A DNA stretch of 42,468 nucleotides from assembly GCF_028656935.1 (NCBI RefSeq), contig NZ_JAMDGZ010000066.1:1-42468 (forward strand), given 5' to 3'. The DNA is from Pseudomonas rubra. Lineage in GTDB: Bacteria > Pseudomonadota > Gammaproteobacteria > Pseudomonadales > Pseudomonadaceae. This document shows, in pieces, positions 1 to 8,061 of this stretch. Position 1 is the stretch's first letter. Every line of letters begins with the position of its first letter. A program made the translations under genes and the position numbers. A model generated the notes under the pieces. The model did not search any database. It was not told the origin of the DNA and saw only the letters and a list, made by a program, of their open reading frames with translations.

Positions 1-18
1 AGTTCGCCGGACGCTTAC
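1..18. repeat. 18-bp direct repeat, copy 1 (candidate att or deletion junction)
   Basis: The first 18 bases of the window are identical to 31068-31085, and the match stops at base 19. The two copies bracket the whole prophage region. A chance 18-bp match in this much sequence is unlikely. It may be an attachment core or the scar of a deletion between short repeats. No integrase gene is visible to favour the first reading. Confidence 0.5.
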
Positions 19-63
19 GCCCGAGATTTGCTTGGCGACTTTGTGCCTTACGCTCCAGAGTGA
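1..63 (+). CDS. 3' end of an unidentified gene, open at window edge
   Basis: Reading frame 1 is open from the first base to TGA at 61-63 and would give the last 20 residues of a protein, ending FVPYAPE. It is too short to assign. The first 18 bases recur exactly at 31068-31085, where they read in the same SSPDAY frame at the break of the scaffold-like gene. Whether this is a phage or a host C-terminus cannot be told without the sequence to the left. Confidence 0.35.
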   Translation, partial: SSPDAYARDLLGDFVPYAPE

Positions 64-169
64 GTGACCATTACTGGATCGGTTTTCTGTGGGCATGGGG
101 ATACCTTGAAGAGGTGTCATGTGCTTCAATCTCCTGCTCAGAATTGGAACCACTAGCAAGGAGCGCGAC

Positions 170-496
170 ATGAGTGAATTCGAGAGATTTGAAGCGTGGC
201 GATCGGCGAATGAGACCGCTTTGGCGATCCACCGCAAATGGGAGGACCTAGATCCTGATGAGTTGGGTGCTATGGTCCTAAAGCTGCGGAGGGAGCTCGA
301 TCCTTTCTTCGACTGGTTTCCCGCGGGCTGGTACAGGAAAGAGCAGCTCCTCGCGCACGTTGGCGCTATGGCCAGCAATCTGTCGTCGGCGAACAAGGAA
401 AGTTGCCATAGGGACATAAACGACCTGGTTTATGCAGACATGCCAGCGCTGTTTACGCACCTGCTCACCGAGTACAAAAAGTCGCTCAGCCGGTAA
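170..496 (+). CDS. hypothetical accessory (moron-like) protein, 108 aa
   Basis: I do not recognise this protein. It is soluble and acidic/aromatic, with no membrane segment or signal peptide. I take ATG 170 rather than an upstream ATG at 119 because an AGGAG motif (159-163) lies seven bases before it. The initiation region from GCAAGG to ATG is 17 bases long and identical to that of the minus-strand gene starting at 25263, another lone accessory gene in this prophage. Its end overlaps the convergent methyltransferase gene by 11 bases. It is on the strand opposite to the leftward operon, as expected of an independently transcribed moron. Confidence 0.65.
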   Translation: MSEFERFEAWRSANETALAIHRKWEDLDPDELGAMVLKLRRELDPFFDWFPAGWYRKEQLLAHVGAMASNLSSANKESCHRDINDLVYADMPALFTHLLTEYKKSLSR

Positions 497-1484
497 AACT
501 AAGTGGGGCAATTGGCGACTCGTCCAACAGGAAGTCCATCTGCGCGGCCCCTTCGATCCAAGCTGTGTCCAGGCGCTGTCGGGCGAGGGCGGCGTATTCG
601 GGGTTCAGCTCGCATATGACCGACTGCCGGCCTTCCTGCATGGCAACGAGGGCGGTGGTGCCGGCGCCGCCGAACGGGTCGAGCACCATGCCGCCGCGCG
701 GTGAGCCTGCCAGGACGCAGGGGCGGATCAGGTCTGGCGGGAAGGTGGCAAAGTGGGCACCCTTGAAGCTGTGCGTGGCCACGGTCCAAACGCTTCGCTT
801 GTTACGAGTGGGTCTGGCGCCGATCTTGTGCAGTGAGCCCCGGATATTGGAGTTCTCGGTTGGCCGTTCACCTGGTAGCGATTCAACCGGAGAGACATTT
901 CCAGGTCCTCGCGGCTCAACCGCATCCTCTGCGATTGCCGCCTGGTCGAAGTAATACCGTTTCGACTTGCTCAGCAAAAACACGTACTCATGCGCCTTGG
1001 TGCAGCGATCGCGAACACTTTCCGGCATCGGGTTCGGCTTGTTCCAGACGATGTCCTGGCGCAGGTACCAGCCATCATCCTGCAGTGCGAACGCGACTCG
1101 CCACGGGATGCCGATCAGATCCTTCTCTTTCAGCCCATCCGGTACTTCCTGGATCGACTTGCAGATTTCCTCCTGCCCGCGGCGCCGGTTCGCGAAATCG
1201 CCACCACTCTGCGGACCCAGGCCGCCCTTCCGAGCGTAGCTGTCACCAAGGTTGAGCCACAGCGTGCCATCGTCGCGCAGCACGCGGCGCACTTCACGAA
1301 AGACGACGACCAGAGCCTGCACGAATTCTGCGGGTGTAGGTTCCAGGCCAATCTGTCCATCCGTGCCATAGTCGCGCAGTCCAAAGTAGGGCGGGCTGGT
1401 GACGCATGTATGCACTGATTGATTCGGAAGCGTCCGCATCATCTCGATGCAGTCGCCCACCAGGATGCGGTGCTGCTGGGTCAT
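486..1484 (-). CDS. phage DNA methyltransferase (N4-cytosine/N6-adenine, beta class)
   Basis: This is an amino-methyltransferase of 332 residues that transfers a methyl group from S-adenosylmethionine to an exocyclic amino group in DNA. The catalytic motif TSPPYFGLRDYG (SPPY at residues 30-33) comes first and the SAM-binding motif DPFGGAGTT (269-277) lies near the C-terminus, which is the beta-class order. SPPY fits N4-cytosine or N6-adenine specificity; the target site cannot be read from sequence. The start at 1484 has an AAGGA motif seven bases upstream. No restriction endonuclease gene is adjacent, so it is probably an orphan methylase protecting phage DNA or modulating host expression. 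Confidence 0.92.
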   Translation of the reverse strand: MTQQHRILVGDCIEMMRTLPNQSVHTCVTSPPYFGLRDYGTDGQIGLEPTPAEFVQALVVVFREVRRVLRDDGTLWLNLGDSYARKGGLGPQSGGDFANRRRGQEEICKSIQEVPDGLKEKDLIGIPWRVAFALQDDGWYLRQDIVWNKPNPMPESVRDRCTKAHEYVFLLSKSKRYYFDQAAIAEDAVEPRGPGNVSPVESLPGERPTENSNIRGSLHKIGARPTRNKRSVWTVATHSFKGAHFATFPPDLIRPCVLAGSPRGGMVLDPFGGAGTTALVAMQEGRQSVICELNPEYAALARQRLDTAWIEGAAQMDFLLDESPIAPLSFTG

Positions 1485-1587
1485 GTCGTTGTCCTTGCGT
1501 GCAGGCGCCGACCTCGCCGGGGTGGTGTGATTCGTTGAAGTGGGGTATTTGTGTCCGCCCTAAAAAGGACTTGAGAGAATTCTTGGA

Positions 1588-2256
1588 ATGGCGGTCAGAG
1601 AACCAACAGATAAGGATCTACAACAGAGCTTGTGGTTATCCTGGGTGATAGTAGGGTTGGCTATTGTCATCCCAATAATGGCTTTGAGCATTCCGTTCCC
1701 GCGCTTTGACGGTCTCGACCGCGCGGGCTGGTTTAGCAGAAGCGGGTCCGTGACCACAGTTTTTGCAATCTTGGCGGAAGTCATACTGATCAGAGCGAAG
1801 CTCTCCATCACCCCGTTGGGCTTTGGGTGGGAAGGACTTCAAGAGCAGCGCGACAAGTTCATCCCAAAATTTGAGGGCCCTGAATTGCTGATTTTGATTC
1901 TGACGGTGTTTGGGACTCTGGTCTGGGGATACGGCGACCTGCTCTACAAGTGGTCAATTACTTTTGTCGCTGCCGTCGGCCCTGTTGTTGAGGGACATGA
2001 ACTGGAGAAGTTGAAAATTTCCGCAACTACAGTGGTGTGGGTATGCTCAGTTGTTTCCGCTATCACTTGGGCCAAGTCAGCGGCAGCGAACGTCCCCGCC
2101 AAACTTCCCGGAAGCCAACTGATCTTTCAGAATGAGGACGGCTCCCAGACGGATTTGATCGCGACAGCGAAGCTACAGGGGAAATGGAACAAGATCGCAG
2201 CGCTTTTTGCTTCAATCGCTGCCCTCGCTCAAGCTATTTCGGTGTTTTTGAACTAA
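1588..2256 (+). CDS. accessory membrane protein of unknown function, 222 aa
   Basis: Three hydrophobic stretches are clear, at about residues 13-35, 53-70 and 98-116, with weaker ones at about 145-162 and at the C-terminus (205-221), so it should be an inner-membrane protein. I do not recognise a family. Base composition is less GC-rich than the neighbouring phage genes, and it is transcribed against the leftward operon, both signs of a moron. It could act in exclusion or defence, but nothing in the sequence proves this. The ribosome binding site is weak (AAAGGA about 19 bases upstream). Confidence 0.6.
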   Translation: MAVREPTDKDLQQSLWLSWVIVGLAIVIPIMALSIPFPRFDGLDRAGWFSRSGSVTTVFAILAEVILIRAKLSITPLGFGWEGLQEQRDKFIPKFEGPELLILILTVFGTLVWGYGDLLYKWSITFVAAVGPVVEGHELEKLKISATTVVWVCSVVSAITWAKSAAANVPAKLPGSQLIFQNEDGSQTDLIATAKLQGKWNKIAALFASIAALAQAISVFLN

Positions 2257-2286
2257 ATTTCAAGCGTTTGAGGCCAGCTCCGGAGG

Positions 2287-2892
2287 TCAGGCGGCGTATC
2301 GCTTCTTCTCGGCGCGCTCTTCAGCCAGGCGCCGGCGCAACGCTTCTTTGTAGCTCGCCTTGGCCTCCCTCATGGTCGGAGCCCACTCGCCGGTAACTTC
2401 GCGTGTCTCGTATGGTGACCACTGGGTGAAGCTGTAGTGGCGTCGAAACTGGCGGTACACACTTCCGCGGGGGGAGCGGACCATCCGGTATTCGCGATCC
2501 TGCCACTCGCCGCGCTGCTGGTACAGCGGCATGTTGATGCCGAGGAAGTGGGCGAAGCCGTCGTAGCACTCACATTCGTCGAGATATTCATCGAACCTGG
2601 TGCGCTTGAGTGGTGGCGGAGCGGGCGGTAATTTGCCCAGAGCAAACTGCTTGCCCTCGTCTGTGGCGCGATACACAACCTCATCCTGGGAGCAGAAGGC
2701 CGGGGCCTTGCCGCAGGTCATCAGGCCGGCGGACACCAGCACGTCCAGGTTGTTCGAATCGTCGTACCCTGAGCTGGTCAGGAAGTGGTTGCGGCTTATG
2801 CTGCGGCGGTCTGAGCGCTCAGGGCAAAGGCCCAGGGTGTGCCAGAGCAGGCCGAGCTGCTTCTCGGTGGCTTCGATCATGGCTTTCTCCAT
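2287..2892 (-). CDS. hypothetical phage early protein, 201 aa
   Basis: I do not recognise this protein. The N-terminal half (about residues 1-85) has the pattern of a winged-helix-like domain, followed by a Pro-rich linker (APPPLKRT) and a charged C-terminal helix ending KKRYAA. I choose the ATG at 2892 because a GGAGGG motif lies about 10 bases upstream; the frame is open further, to 2925. It faces the plus-strand gene at 1588-2256 tail to tail with a 30-base gap. Confidence 0.6.
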   Translation of the reverse strand: MEKAMIEATEKQLGLLWHTLGLCPERSDRRSISRNHFLTSSGYDDSNNLDVLVSAGLMTCGKAPAFCSQDEVVYRATDEGKQFALGKLPPAPPPLKRTRFDEYLDECECYDGFAHFLGINMPLYQQRGEWQDREYRMVRSPRGSVYRQFRRHYSFTQWSPYETREVTGEWAPTMREAKASYKEALRRRLAEERAEKKRYAA

Positions 2893-2991
2893 GCATGCGC
2901 CGCCCTCCGTGGCCGGATGCGGCATGGTGGCAATTTGGTTTCATATCGGTTTTGATAGCGCTCCCACAATTGCTTGATAGCAGGAGTAGTA

Positions 2992-3279
2992 ATGATCAAC
3001 ACGGAAATGCACGATCACTTTGGCGAGGAGCTAGAGTTCGTAGAAATTGATTTGCGTACGTCCAAGCACAAGAATCGGTTGGTTGAAATTTTGGAGAAGC
3101 GTAACCAGCTCACCGGGGAGTTCGAATACGACATTCAGGCTAAATGGACCCAGCCGAAGTTCCACCCGAACATGACGATGACTGAGGACGAGCTGCTTGA
3201 GCTCTCTGCTGTAATCAACGGCTGGGTTGAGAAAATCAAAACGGCTCGTGAGCTGCGCGATCAGTCTGAGGGCGAATGA
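2992..3279 (+). CDS. small accessory protein, 95 aa, convergent with an RHH-like gene
   Basis: This is a soluble, acidic protein of unknown family. The start is fixed by AGGAG at 2982-2986 just before the ATG at 2992. Its 3' end overlaps the minus-strand gene 3236-3613 by 44 bases. The same arrangement, a small plus-strand gene running into a minus-strand ribbon-helix-helix-like gene across a shared GAATGATCTCGTC sequence, recurs at 3843-4163/4123-4659. That suggests two related cassettes. Confidence 0.6.
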   Translation: MINTEMHDHFGEELEFVEIDLRTSKHKNRLVEILEKRNQLTGEFEYDIQAKWTQPKFHPNMTMTEDELLELSAVINGWVEKIKTARELRDQSEGE

Positions 3280-3613
3280 TCTCGTCACCTGGATCACGCT
3301 TGATTTCGGCCGTGCTGGCCGCTTCGAACTGGCGCGCTAGTGTTGGTGAGATATAAAAAGCTGGCGCGTCAGGTCGCTCAAGGCGACGCGATCGCTCTTC
3401 AGGGACCTGGGCAATCCACGAAAGCGCCAGGTCATGCCAGAGCTCCTGAACCTGGGCGTAACCGTGGTGCTCGATCTCTGCAGCCATGGCAGCCTTGATC
3501 CCAGCGGGCATTTTGAAGAATACCTTCTCGATGCCCAGCTTCTCGGCCACTTCCTTCTGGCGGTCTCGGTAATCCGCCGAGTGCTTGGCTGCCCCCGTCT
3601 TCTTCTCGGCCAT
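3236..3613 (-). CDS. small ribbon-helix-helix-like phage protein, 125 aa
   Basis: Residues about 30-67 (VFFKMPAGIK followed by two short helices) have the strand-helix-helix pattern of Arc/MetJ-type DNA-binding proteins, so a regulatory role is possible. The C-terminus carries a GDEII motif also present near the end of the protein encoded at 4123-4659. The start at 3613 is preceded by AGAGG and, just upstream, a GCCGC-TTG-GCGGC stem-loop (3631-3643). The fold is inferred from pattern only. Confidence 0.55.
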   Translation of the reverse strand: MAEKKTGAAKHSADYRDRQKEVAEKLGIEKVFFKMPAGIKAAMAAEIEHHGYAQVQELWHDLALSWIAQVPEERSRRLERPDAPAFYISPTLARQFEAASTAEIKRDPGDEIIRPQTDRAAHEPF

Positions 3614-3630
3614 TGCCGATACCTCTCAAG

Positions 3631-3643
3631 CCGCTTGGCGGCA
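3631..3643 (-). other. RBS-proximal stem-loop
   Basis: GCCGC and GCGGC pair around a three-base loop, immediately 5' of the Shine-Dalgarno sequence of the gene starting at 3613. The surrounding sequence (CTTGGCGGCAGG followed by a TCATCC or TGATCC) recurs in variant form at about 4677-4698 and 9643-9664. All three lie in gaps of the leftward operon. Confidence 0.45.
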
Positions 3644-3842
3644 GGTTGATCCATTGCTGGCGCCGGCCGTGCCGGACGCGGTTCATGCGCTTCAAGGTCT
3701 GTCGCTCCAGCGCGGAAAGTCGATTCCGTTCTCCTCGGCTAGGCGCGCTAGGTGCCTGCAGACGCTGAGTCATTAGATGGCCTTTTGCGCCTCAATGGGG
3801 TATTACGGGTGGCCGGCATGGGGCCGGAGAAAAGGAGAAACA

Positions 3843-4163
3843 ATGTACGCTGGGGAAGTTTCAGTCGATGCACTGAAAGCATTCGGGATATCGATCGACA
3901 CTAGGCATGGGAAGGCTGGCGAACTCGCCGAAATGCTCAATTTCTGTGTTGCGATAGAGAAGAAGAGACTTCAGAACCGGGTTATAAGCCTCTTCTACGA
4001 TTCCAACAGTTACTGCTGCACATTTGAGCTTTGCCCTTCGGTAGAGGAGTTCGATGAGGTGGCTACCGAAATCCGTAATACAGCATTGGCAACTATTGGC
4101 CAATTTGAATGGTTTGGGGTCATCAACCACGGCGCGCCAATTGATGCTGACCTGGAGGAATGA
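3843..4163 (+). CDS. small accessory protein, 106 aa
   Basis: I do not recognise a family. It is a soluble protein with several cysteines, including adjacent ones at YCC. I start it at ATG 3843 because of the strong AAAAGGAGAAAC site directly upstream, rather than at the earlier ATG at 3777. It overlaps the convergent gene 4123-4659 by 41 bases, mirroring the pair 2992-3279/3236-3613. It is probably a moron transcribed against the leftward operon. Confidence 0.6.
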   Translation: MYAGEVSVDALKAFGISIDTRHGKAGELAEMLNFCVAIEKKRLQNRVISLFYDSNSYCCTFELCPSVEEFDEVATEIRNTALATIGQFEWFGVINHGAPIDADLEE

Positions 4164-4659
4164 TCTCGTCTCCTTGGTCCTGCTGAATCATCAGCATGCT
4201 CTTGCGGCTGAACTCCAAGATCAGCCCGGGTGATAGCTTGATCTCATGCCGTGGCGGCGCCAGGAATCTCATGGCCTGCTGTCGCGGCATCGACCGAACG
4301 GCGTGAATCATGCGCTCAACCAGTAGGTCGGCGCCGTGCAGCGCCCAGTCGCATAGCGTGTCCAGCGCGCTCTTTGTTCCCGGTCGGGCCGTGAGCCGCA
4401 ACACCTCGTTCCGCGCCACAAGTTCACCACCTGCCATTTCGTGGCGCAGAAGCTGGAGTAGGGCGGGCCGGCCAAGCGCGGCCAGGTGGTGAATCATTAG
4501 CGTCATCGCCTCGCCCTGTTCCTCGATCCCGGCCCACTCCATCAGTTCCAGAAGGGTCTGTTTAGTCCCTGGTCGAACCATCAAGCGCAGGTCTTCTTCC
4601 TGCAGCTTGGCGGCCCTCTCTCGGCGGCGCTCGTCGCGCTCCTGCGGCGTCATCGCCAT
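4123..4659 (-). CDS. tandem ribbon-helix-helix-like phage protein, 178 aa
   Basis: Two similar segments are visible: RLMVRPGTKQTLLELMEWAG (about residues 25-44) and LRLTARPGTKSALDTLCDWA (about 87-106). Each is followed by a second amphipathic helix, which looks like a duplicated strand-helix-helix unit. I infer a DNA- or RNA-binding regulator. The start has a very strong AAGGAGGTGGTGT site, itself preceded by a CCGCC-TA-GCGG stem-loop. The C-terminal GDEII motif links it to the protein at 3236-3613. Confidence 0.6.
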   Translation of the reverse strand: MAMTPQERDERRRERAAKLQEEDLRLMVRPGTKQTLLELMEWAGIEEQGEAMTLMIHHLAALGRPALLQLLRHEMAGGELVARNEVLRLTARPGTKSALDTLCDWALHGADLLVERMIHAVRSMPRQQAMRFLAPPRHEIKLSPGLILEFSRKSMLMIQQDQGDEIIPPGQHQLARRG

Positions 4660-4679
4660 ACACCACCTCCTTCAACCCG

Positions 4680-4907
4680 CTAGGCGGCAAGTGAACCTGT
4701 GCCCTGCGCTGGTGACGCTGCAGGGCCATTCGTTTGGGTTTCATGGGATAGCTCCATATCGGTGTCGTGCCAGCCTGCAAGCCACCAGCCGCCATCTACG
4801 GTCATGTTGCTGTAGGACTGGGAGAGGCGGCACTTTCCGTCTTGGCGGCATGCCCGGCCCAGGTAATAAGCCGTGGGGTAGATGAGACGAAACCATCGGG
4901 CCTTCAC
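4680..4907 (-). CDS. small hypothetical phage protein, 75 aa
   Basis: GTG start at 4907, two bases after the ssb stop codon, consistent with translational coupling in the leftward operon. The protein is rich in aromatic residues (Trp, Tyr) and has two cysteines (CRQDGKC). Its family is unknown. Another overlapping frame (4562-4795) is open but lacks a start signal. Confidence 0.5.
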   Translation of the reverse strand: MKARWFRLIYPTAYYLGRACRQDGKCRLSQSYSNMTVDGGWWLAGWHDTDMELSHETQTNGPAASPAQGTGSLAA

Positions 4908-4909
4908 GA

Positions 4910-5401
4910 CTACGCCCCGGCCAGGTGATGCAGTGGCGCGAAGGGGATGTCGTCGTCAAAGCTGTCGAAGTCCGGGCCCGGGGCGCCTTGCTGGTTCTGC
5001 TGCTGCGCCTGCGGGCGGCTCTGCTGACGTTGCTGCTGAGGCCGAGCCTGTTGCTGCTGGCTTCCTTGCTGCGCCTGCTGCGGTGGGCTGCCGGCAAATT
5101 TGATGATAATCACGCGGCCAGTGAGCTTCACGCCCTGGGAGTGGTCGGCCTTGGTATAGGTTTCGACGTGGGCGTCGTCGATGGTGAAGTGCAGCTGCTG
5201 GCCCTTGAGCAGATAGGGCGCCATGGCCTCGGCCTGCTTGCCCCAGAGCGTGGCGTCGACCCACTGAATGGGGCGATTGCCACCTTGGCCTTTGCGGCCA
5301 TATTCGCAGGCCAGGGCCAGGTTGCAGACGGCATTCCCTTCAGGTGTGTAGCGCAGTTCAGCATCGCGGCCCAGGCGGCCGATATCGGTAAGAGTAGGCA
5401 T
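4910..5401 (-). CDS. ssb: single-stranded DNA-binding protein
   Basis: An OB-fold SSB of 163 residues. The N-terminal domain (about 1-105) contains the typical IGRLGRDAELRYTPEGNAV start and the WVDATLWGKQAEAMAPYLLKG region. A long Gln-rich, disordered tail (about 108-140) follows, then an acidic patch, DFDSFDDDIPF. In most SSBs that acidic tip is the extreme C-terminus; here about ten residues (APLHHLAGA) follow it. It lies directly downstream of the exonuclease and annealing protein genes, so it belongs to the phage recombination module. Confidence 0.93.
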   Translation of the reverse strand: MPTLTDIGRLGRDAELRYTPEGNAVCNLALACEYGRKGQGGNRPIQWVDATLWGKQAEAMAPYLLKGQQLHFTIDDAHVETYTKADHSQGVKLTGRVIIIKFAGSPPQQAQQGSQQQQARPQQQRQQSRPQAQQQNQQGAPGPDFDSFDDDIPFAPLHHLAGA

Positions 5402-5414
5402 CGTGATTCCTTGG

Positions 5415-6032
5415 TTAAGCGGCCAGGCCGAGCACCTTGTTCATGCGCTCGTCGAGGATTTCGTAAAAGGTCTTCACCCGTTCGGTGAGCTTGCTGATCA
5501 TGGCTTCGTCGCGGTCCACGCGCTTGACGAACAGGGGCATGCCCGGCCAGTAACTGATGAAGTCAATCCACTCGCGATCCGAGACCCACAGGCCGCCCTG
5601 GCACTGGGCGACGTGCTCCTTCGGCACTTCGCCGGCCAGGATCACGCCGACCTGAAACTTGGGCAGCTTGGTCTTGATCTCAGTGAGGCCGTCTTCGCCG
5701 ACCAGGGCGTCTGGCGAGTAGCCGATTCCATGATTGAGGATGATTCCCACCGAACGAGTCTTGAGGCTTTCGCGGTCCTCGTAGAGCCCGCGCGCCACAC
5801 CCTCCAACTCATGGCCACGAATGGTTGCCTTGGTCTGGAATGGAATCTCGGCAGCCTCTTCGGTGATGCGCTCGCCGATCAGCTGATCCATGTAGGTGAA
5901 GGCGGCCACACCGAAGCCAGCCTCGCCCTTGCCAGCGACGAGCAGGCAATCCAGCTCTGAGCAGGTGATGATGCCCAGGCGCAGGGCCAGCCACTCGGGC
6001 GTGCCTTGCTCAATGTCAGTGATGATCTGCAT
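5415..6032 (-). CDS. YqaJ-type viral exonuclease
   Basis: A 205-residue nuclease of the lambda-exonuclease/YqaJ fold, expected to resect double-stranded ends and hand single strands to the annealing protein. Motifs are GTPEWLALR near the N-terminus (about 10-18), the acidic motif SPDALVGEDG, and the EIKTK motif (E-x-K of the PD-(D/E)xK site). I start it at MQIITDIEQG (6032), with GGAG seven bases upstream and a 17-base overlap with the preceding erf reading frame. The open frame runs further upstream to 6134, but that stretch is only overlap with erf. Confidence 0.9.
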   Translation of the reverse strand: MQIITDIEQGTPEWLALRLGIITCSELDCLLVAGKGEAGFGVAAFTYMDQLIGERITEEAAEIPFQTKATIRGHELEGVARGLYEDRESLKTRSVGIILNHGIGYSPDALVGEDGLTEIKTKLPKFQVGVILAGEVPKEHVAQCQGGLWVSDREWIDFISYWPGMPLFVKRVDRDEAMISKLTERVKTFYEILDERMNKVLGLAA

Positions 6033-6789
6033 TGGAGGTCTCCTGGCCTGCGGCTGAGTTCTGGCTGGCGGACTTGGTGAGCATGCCGAGCACCTGGTCG
6101 AAGGCAGCTTTCTCAACCGCTGATGGGGTGCCATGGATGTTGGCGAACGCGGCTTTGGCTTTGTCGCTGCATCTTTCCAGTAGCGCAGCCAGCTGGGCGG
6201 CCTGTACCGAGGTCACGCGCGGCGTCACTACTGCACCGTTGCCGTCGTCGTCCTCACCGGTGGTGGTGAAGTTGAGCAGGGCGCCGGCGGTGTAACGCTT
6301 GCCGTAGCTCACACTGGAGGCCACAGCCTGAACGCTATTCTTGCTGCCGGTGGTATCGGCCGGCAGAACCAAGGCGGTGGTTTCTCGGTGCCCGGCGCGA
6401 TGACTCAGCACGCCCTCGACCTCAATCCCGCGCTCGTTGCGTGGAGTTCGGAAGGAGAGGGCAAAACCGTGGCGGGCAAGTACCGGCTTGATCATCTCGT
6501 TGATGTCCTCCCAGAGCGCATAGGTGCTCTGGATGCTGCCGCTCTTGTCCTTGATGCCGCCGCGCTCGCCGATGACAGGCAGCTCTTCCTGCATCTGGGC
6601 CAGAGCCTCATCGAACTGCTGTTTGGCCTATAGCGCCTGGATGTTCTGGTGCATGACCATCAAACGCTCCATCTTGTCGATGTCGGCGCTGGGGGACATG
6701 GCGACCTGCTGGATGATCTGCAGGATGGTCACCGACTCGGCGGCGATCACTGGGGTGTTGGTCTGTTCGACCAGGGCTACTTGGCTCAT
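6016..6789 (-). pseudogene. erf: Erf-family annealing protein gene interrupted by an amber codon
   Basis: The frame from ATG 6789 to the stop at 6016 would encode 257 residues of an ERF-type single-strand annealing protein, but codon 54 (6630-6628) is TAG. Both halves are in the same frame. The N-terminal part ends DKMERLMVMHQNIQAL, and the C-terminal part resumes AKQQFDEALAQMQEELPVIG, which together read as one normal ERF N-terminus. The C-terminal part carries the ERF core (GIKDKSGSIQSTYALWEDIN, then SYGKRYTAGALLNF). A restart at ATG 6594 would give a 192-residue protein lacking the N-terminus. A single base change explains the break; a sequencing error or suppression is also possible. Confidence 0.85.
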
Positions 6790-6796
6790 GGCGACC

Positions 6797-7900
6797 TCAG
6801 TACTGGATGGAGATGTTGGGGATCCTGCGCAGGGCAATCAGGGTGATTGCCTGTTTTGCACATTCCTCTGTCATGCCGCCGGCGACAAAGGCCTCCAGAG
6901 CGGCGCGGTTGACTTTGGTCTTGTGCGCCTTGTCAGCCTCGCGGGTTTCCTGCTGGCGGAGAATTTCGGTTGCCGCGGCATCGGCGCGCCGGCGCTCATC
7001 TTGGCGGGCTTGCTCGGCAGCTTCTTCGGCACGGCGGGTGGCGGCCTGGCGCTCTTGCTCGGCGCGCTGCTCGGTGGCGACCCGATCGGCTTCGGCCTGG
7101 GCCCTGGCGCGTTCCGCTTGCTCGGCCTGAAGCTTCAGCTCCAATTCCCGGCGGTCGGCGGCGGCCTTGGCTTCAAGTTCGCGGCGCTGGGTGGCTTCGC
7201 GCTCGGCCTGGGCCTTCTGCTCGGCTGCGACCCGGGCGCGTTCGGCGGCTTCCCGAGCGATGCGTTCTTCGCGCTCTTTCTGCTCGCGGGCTTCAGCCTC
7301 GGCGCGCAGGCGGGCCAGTTCCGCCTGCTCGGCTTCATACTGCTGGCGCGCGGCGAGGGCGGCGCGCAGCACCTTCAACGAATCGTCCTTGGCCCGGGCA
7401 GCTTCGGTTTCGAACTCCTCCCACTGATTGCCCAGGGCTACGGCCTCAACCTTGGCGATGCGATCAGCCAGATCTTCGGCGGTTATGCCTTCCAGCGCTT
7501 CCGCGTGGAGCTTTAGGTGGGAGATGGCATTGTTGTGTCCGTCTACCCGAGCATCCTCGGCTGCCTGCCACTCGTTCAGCGGCTGGCGCACCTGGTCGCG
7601 GAGGTTGTCCATTGCCGTCACGAAATCGCGCAGCTCGGCCTCGACGACTTTCGGCATTTCCTTCAGGCGGCGCAGGTAGTCGCGGCCCGGCTTCTCGACG
7701 GCGGTCTTCGACTTGCTGACCTTGGCGGCCAGGCTGGCGATGCGCTCACGGCCCTTGCGGGAGGTCAGGTCAGGCACTTCGCCTTCGACCTCGGCCTTTG
7801 CAATCTCGATGAACTGCTTCAGGCCGCCGGCGACGTAGATGGCCGGGGTGTTCTCTTCGCTGATGTCATCGACGGCGATCAGTTGCTGTTGTGCGGACAT
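6797..7900 (-). CDS. phage coiled-coil protein of the recombination operon, 367 aa
   Basis: The N-terminal 170 residues are globular. Residues about 185-330 form a long Ala/Glu/Arg-rich coiled coil, and a short globular C-terminus ends NISIQY. Proteins of this build are commonly found beside Erf and YqaJ exonuclease in Pseudomonas phages; the biochemical role is not established. I prefer ATG 7900 (GGGAGA six bases upstream) to the upstream ATG at 7918. Its stop lies eight bases before the erf start, so the two are probably translationally coupled. Confidence 0.75.
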   Translation of the reverse strand: MSAQQQLIAVDDISEENTPAIYVAGGLKQFIEIAKAEVEGEVPDLTSRKGRERIASLAAKVSKSKTAVEKPGRDYLRRLKEMPKVVEAELRDFVTAMDNLRDQVRQPLNEWQAAEDARVDGHNNAISHLKLHAEALEGITAEDLADRIAKVEAVALGNQWEEFETEAARAKDDSLKVLRAALAARQQYEAEQAELARLRAEAEAREQKEREERIAREAAERARVAAEQKAQAEREATQRRELEAKAAADRRELELKLQAEQAERARAQAEADRVATEQRAEQERQAATRRAEEAAEQARQDERRRADAAATEILRQQETREADKAHKTKVNRAALEAFVAGGMTEECAKQAITLIALRRIPNISIQY

Positions 7901-7944
7901 ACGAATCTCCCGCGCCATCCATGCGGTGGGCGCTGATGTAGTGG

Positions 7945-8061
7945 TTACTGAGTGATTGCGCCGGCCAACGAACTGGCGAGCATGAAGGCGGTGCAGGCGA
8001 GAAGGGTGAGGGCAGAGCCGCGCCAGAATGCGATGCGCTTGGCGCGCTGGTAGCAGGTCAC
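7945..8061 (-). CDS. 38-aa small membrane protein
   Basis: A GTG start overlaps the stop codon of the upstream gene in a GTGA arrangement, and the frame runs 38 codons to TAA at 7945. The N-terminus is basic (YQRAKRIAFWRG) and is followed by one hydrophobic segment (ALTLLACTAFMLASSLAG), so it should be a single-pass inner-membrane miniprotein. The coupling to the preceding gene and the clean topology make it likely to be real. Its function is unknown. Confidence 0.55.
   Translation of the reverse strand: MTCYQRAKRIAFWRGSALTLLACTAFMLASSLAGAITQ

Noticed and set aside
3432..3773. Minus-strand frame whose LPPSGL segment resembles one in the frame 4562-4795
   Set aside because: The likeness comes from the conserved stem-loop element upstream of two start codons; beyond it the frames are shadows of the genes at 3236-3613 and 4123-4659.
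6524..7719. Long plus-strand frames opposite erf and the coiled-coil gene
   Set aside because: Ala/Gly/Leu-rich shadows of a coiled-coil coding sequence.
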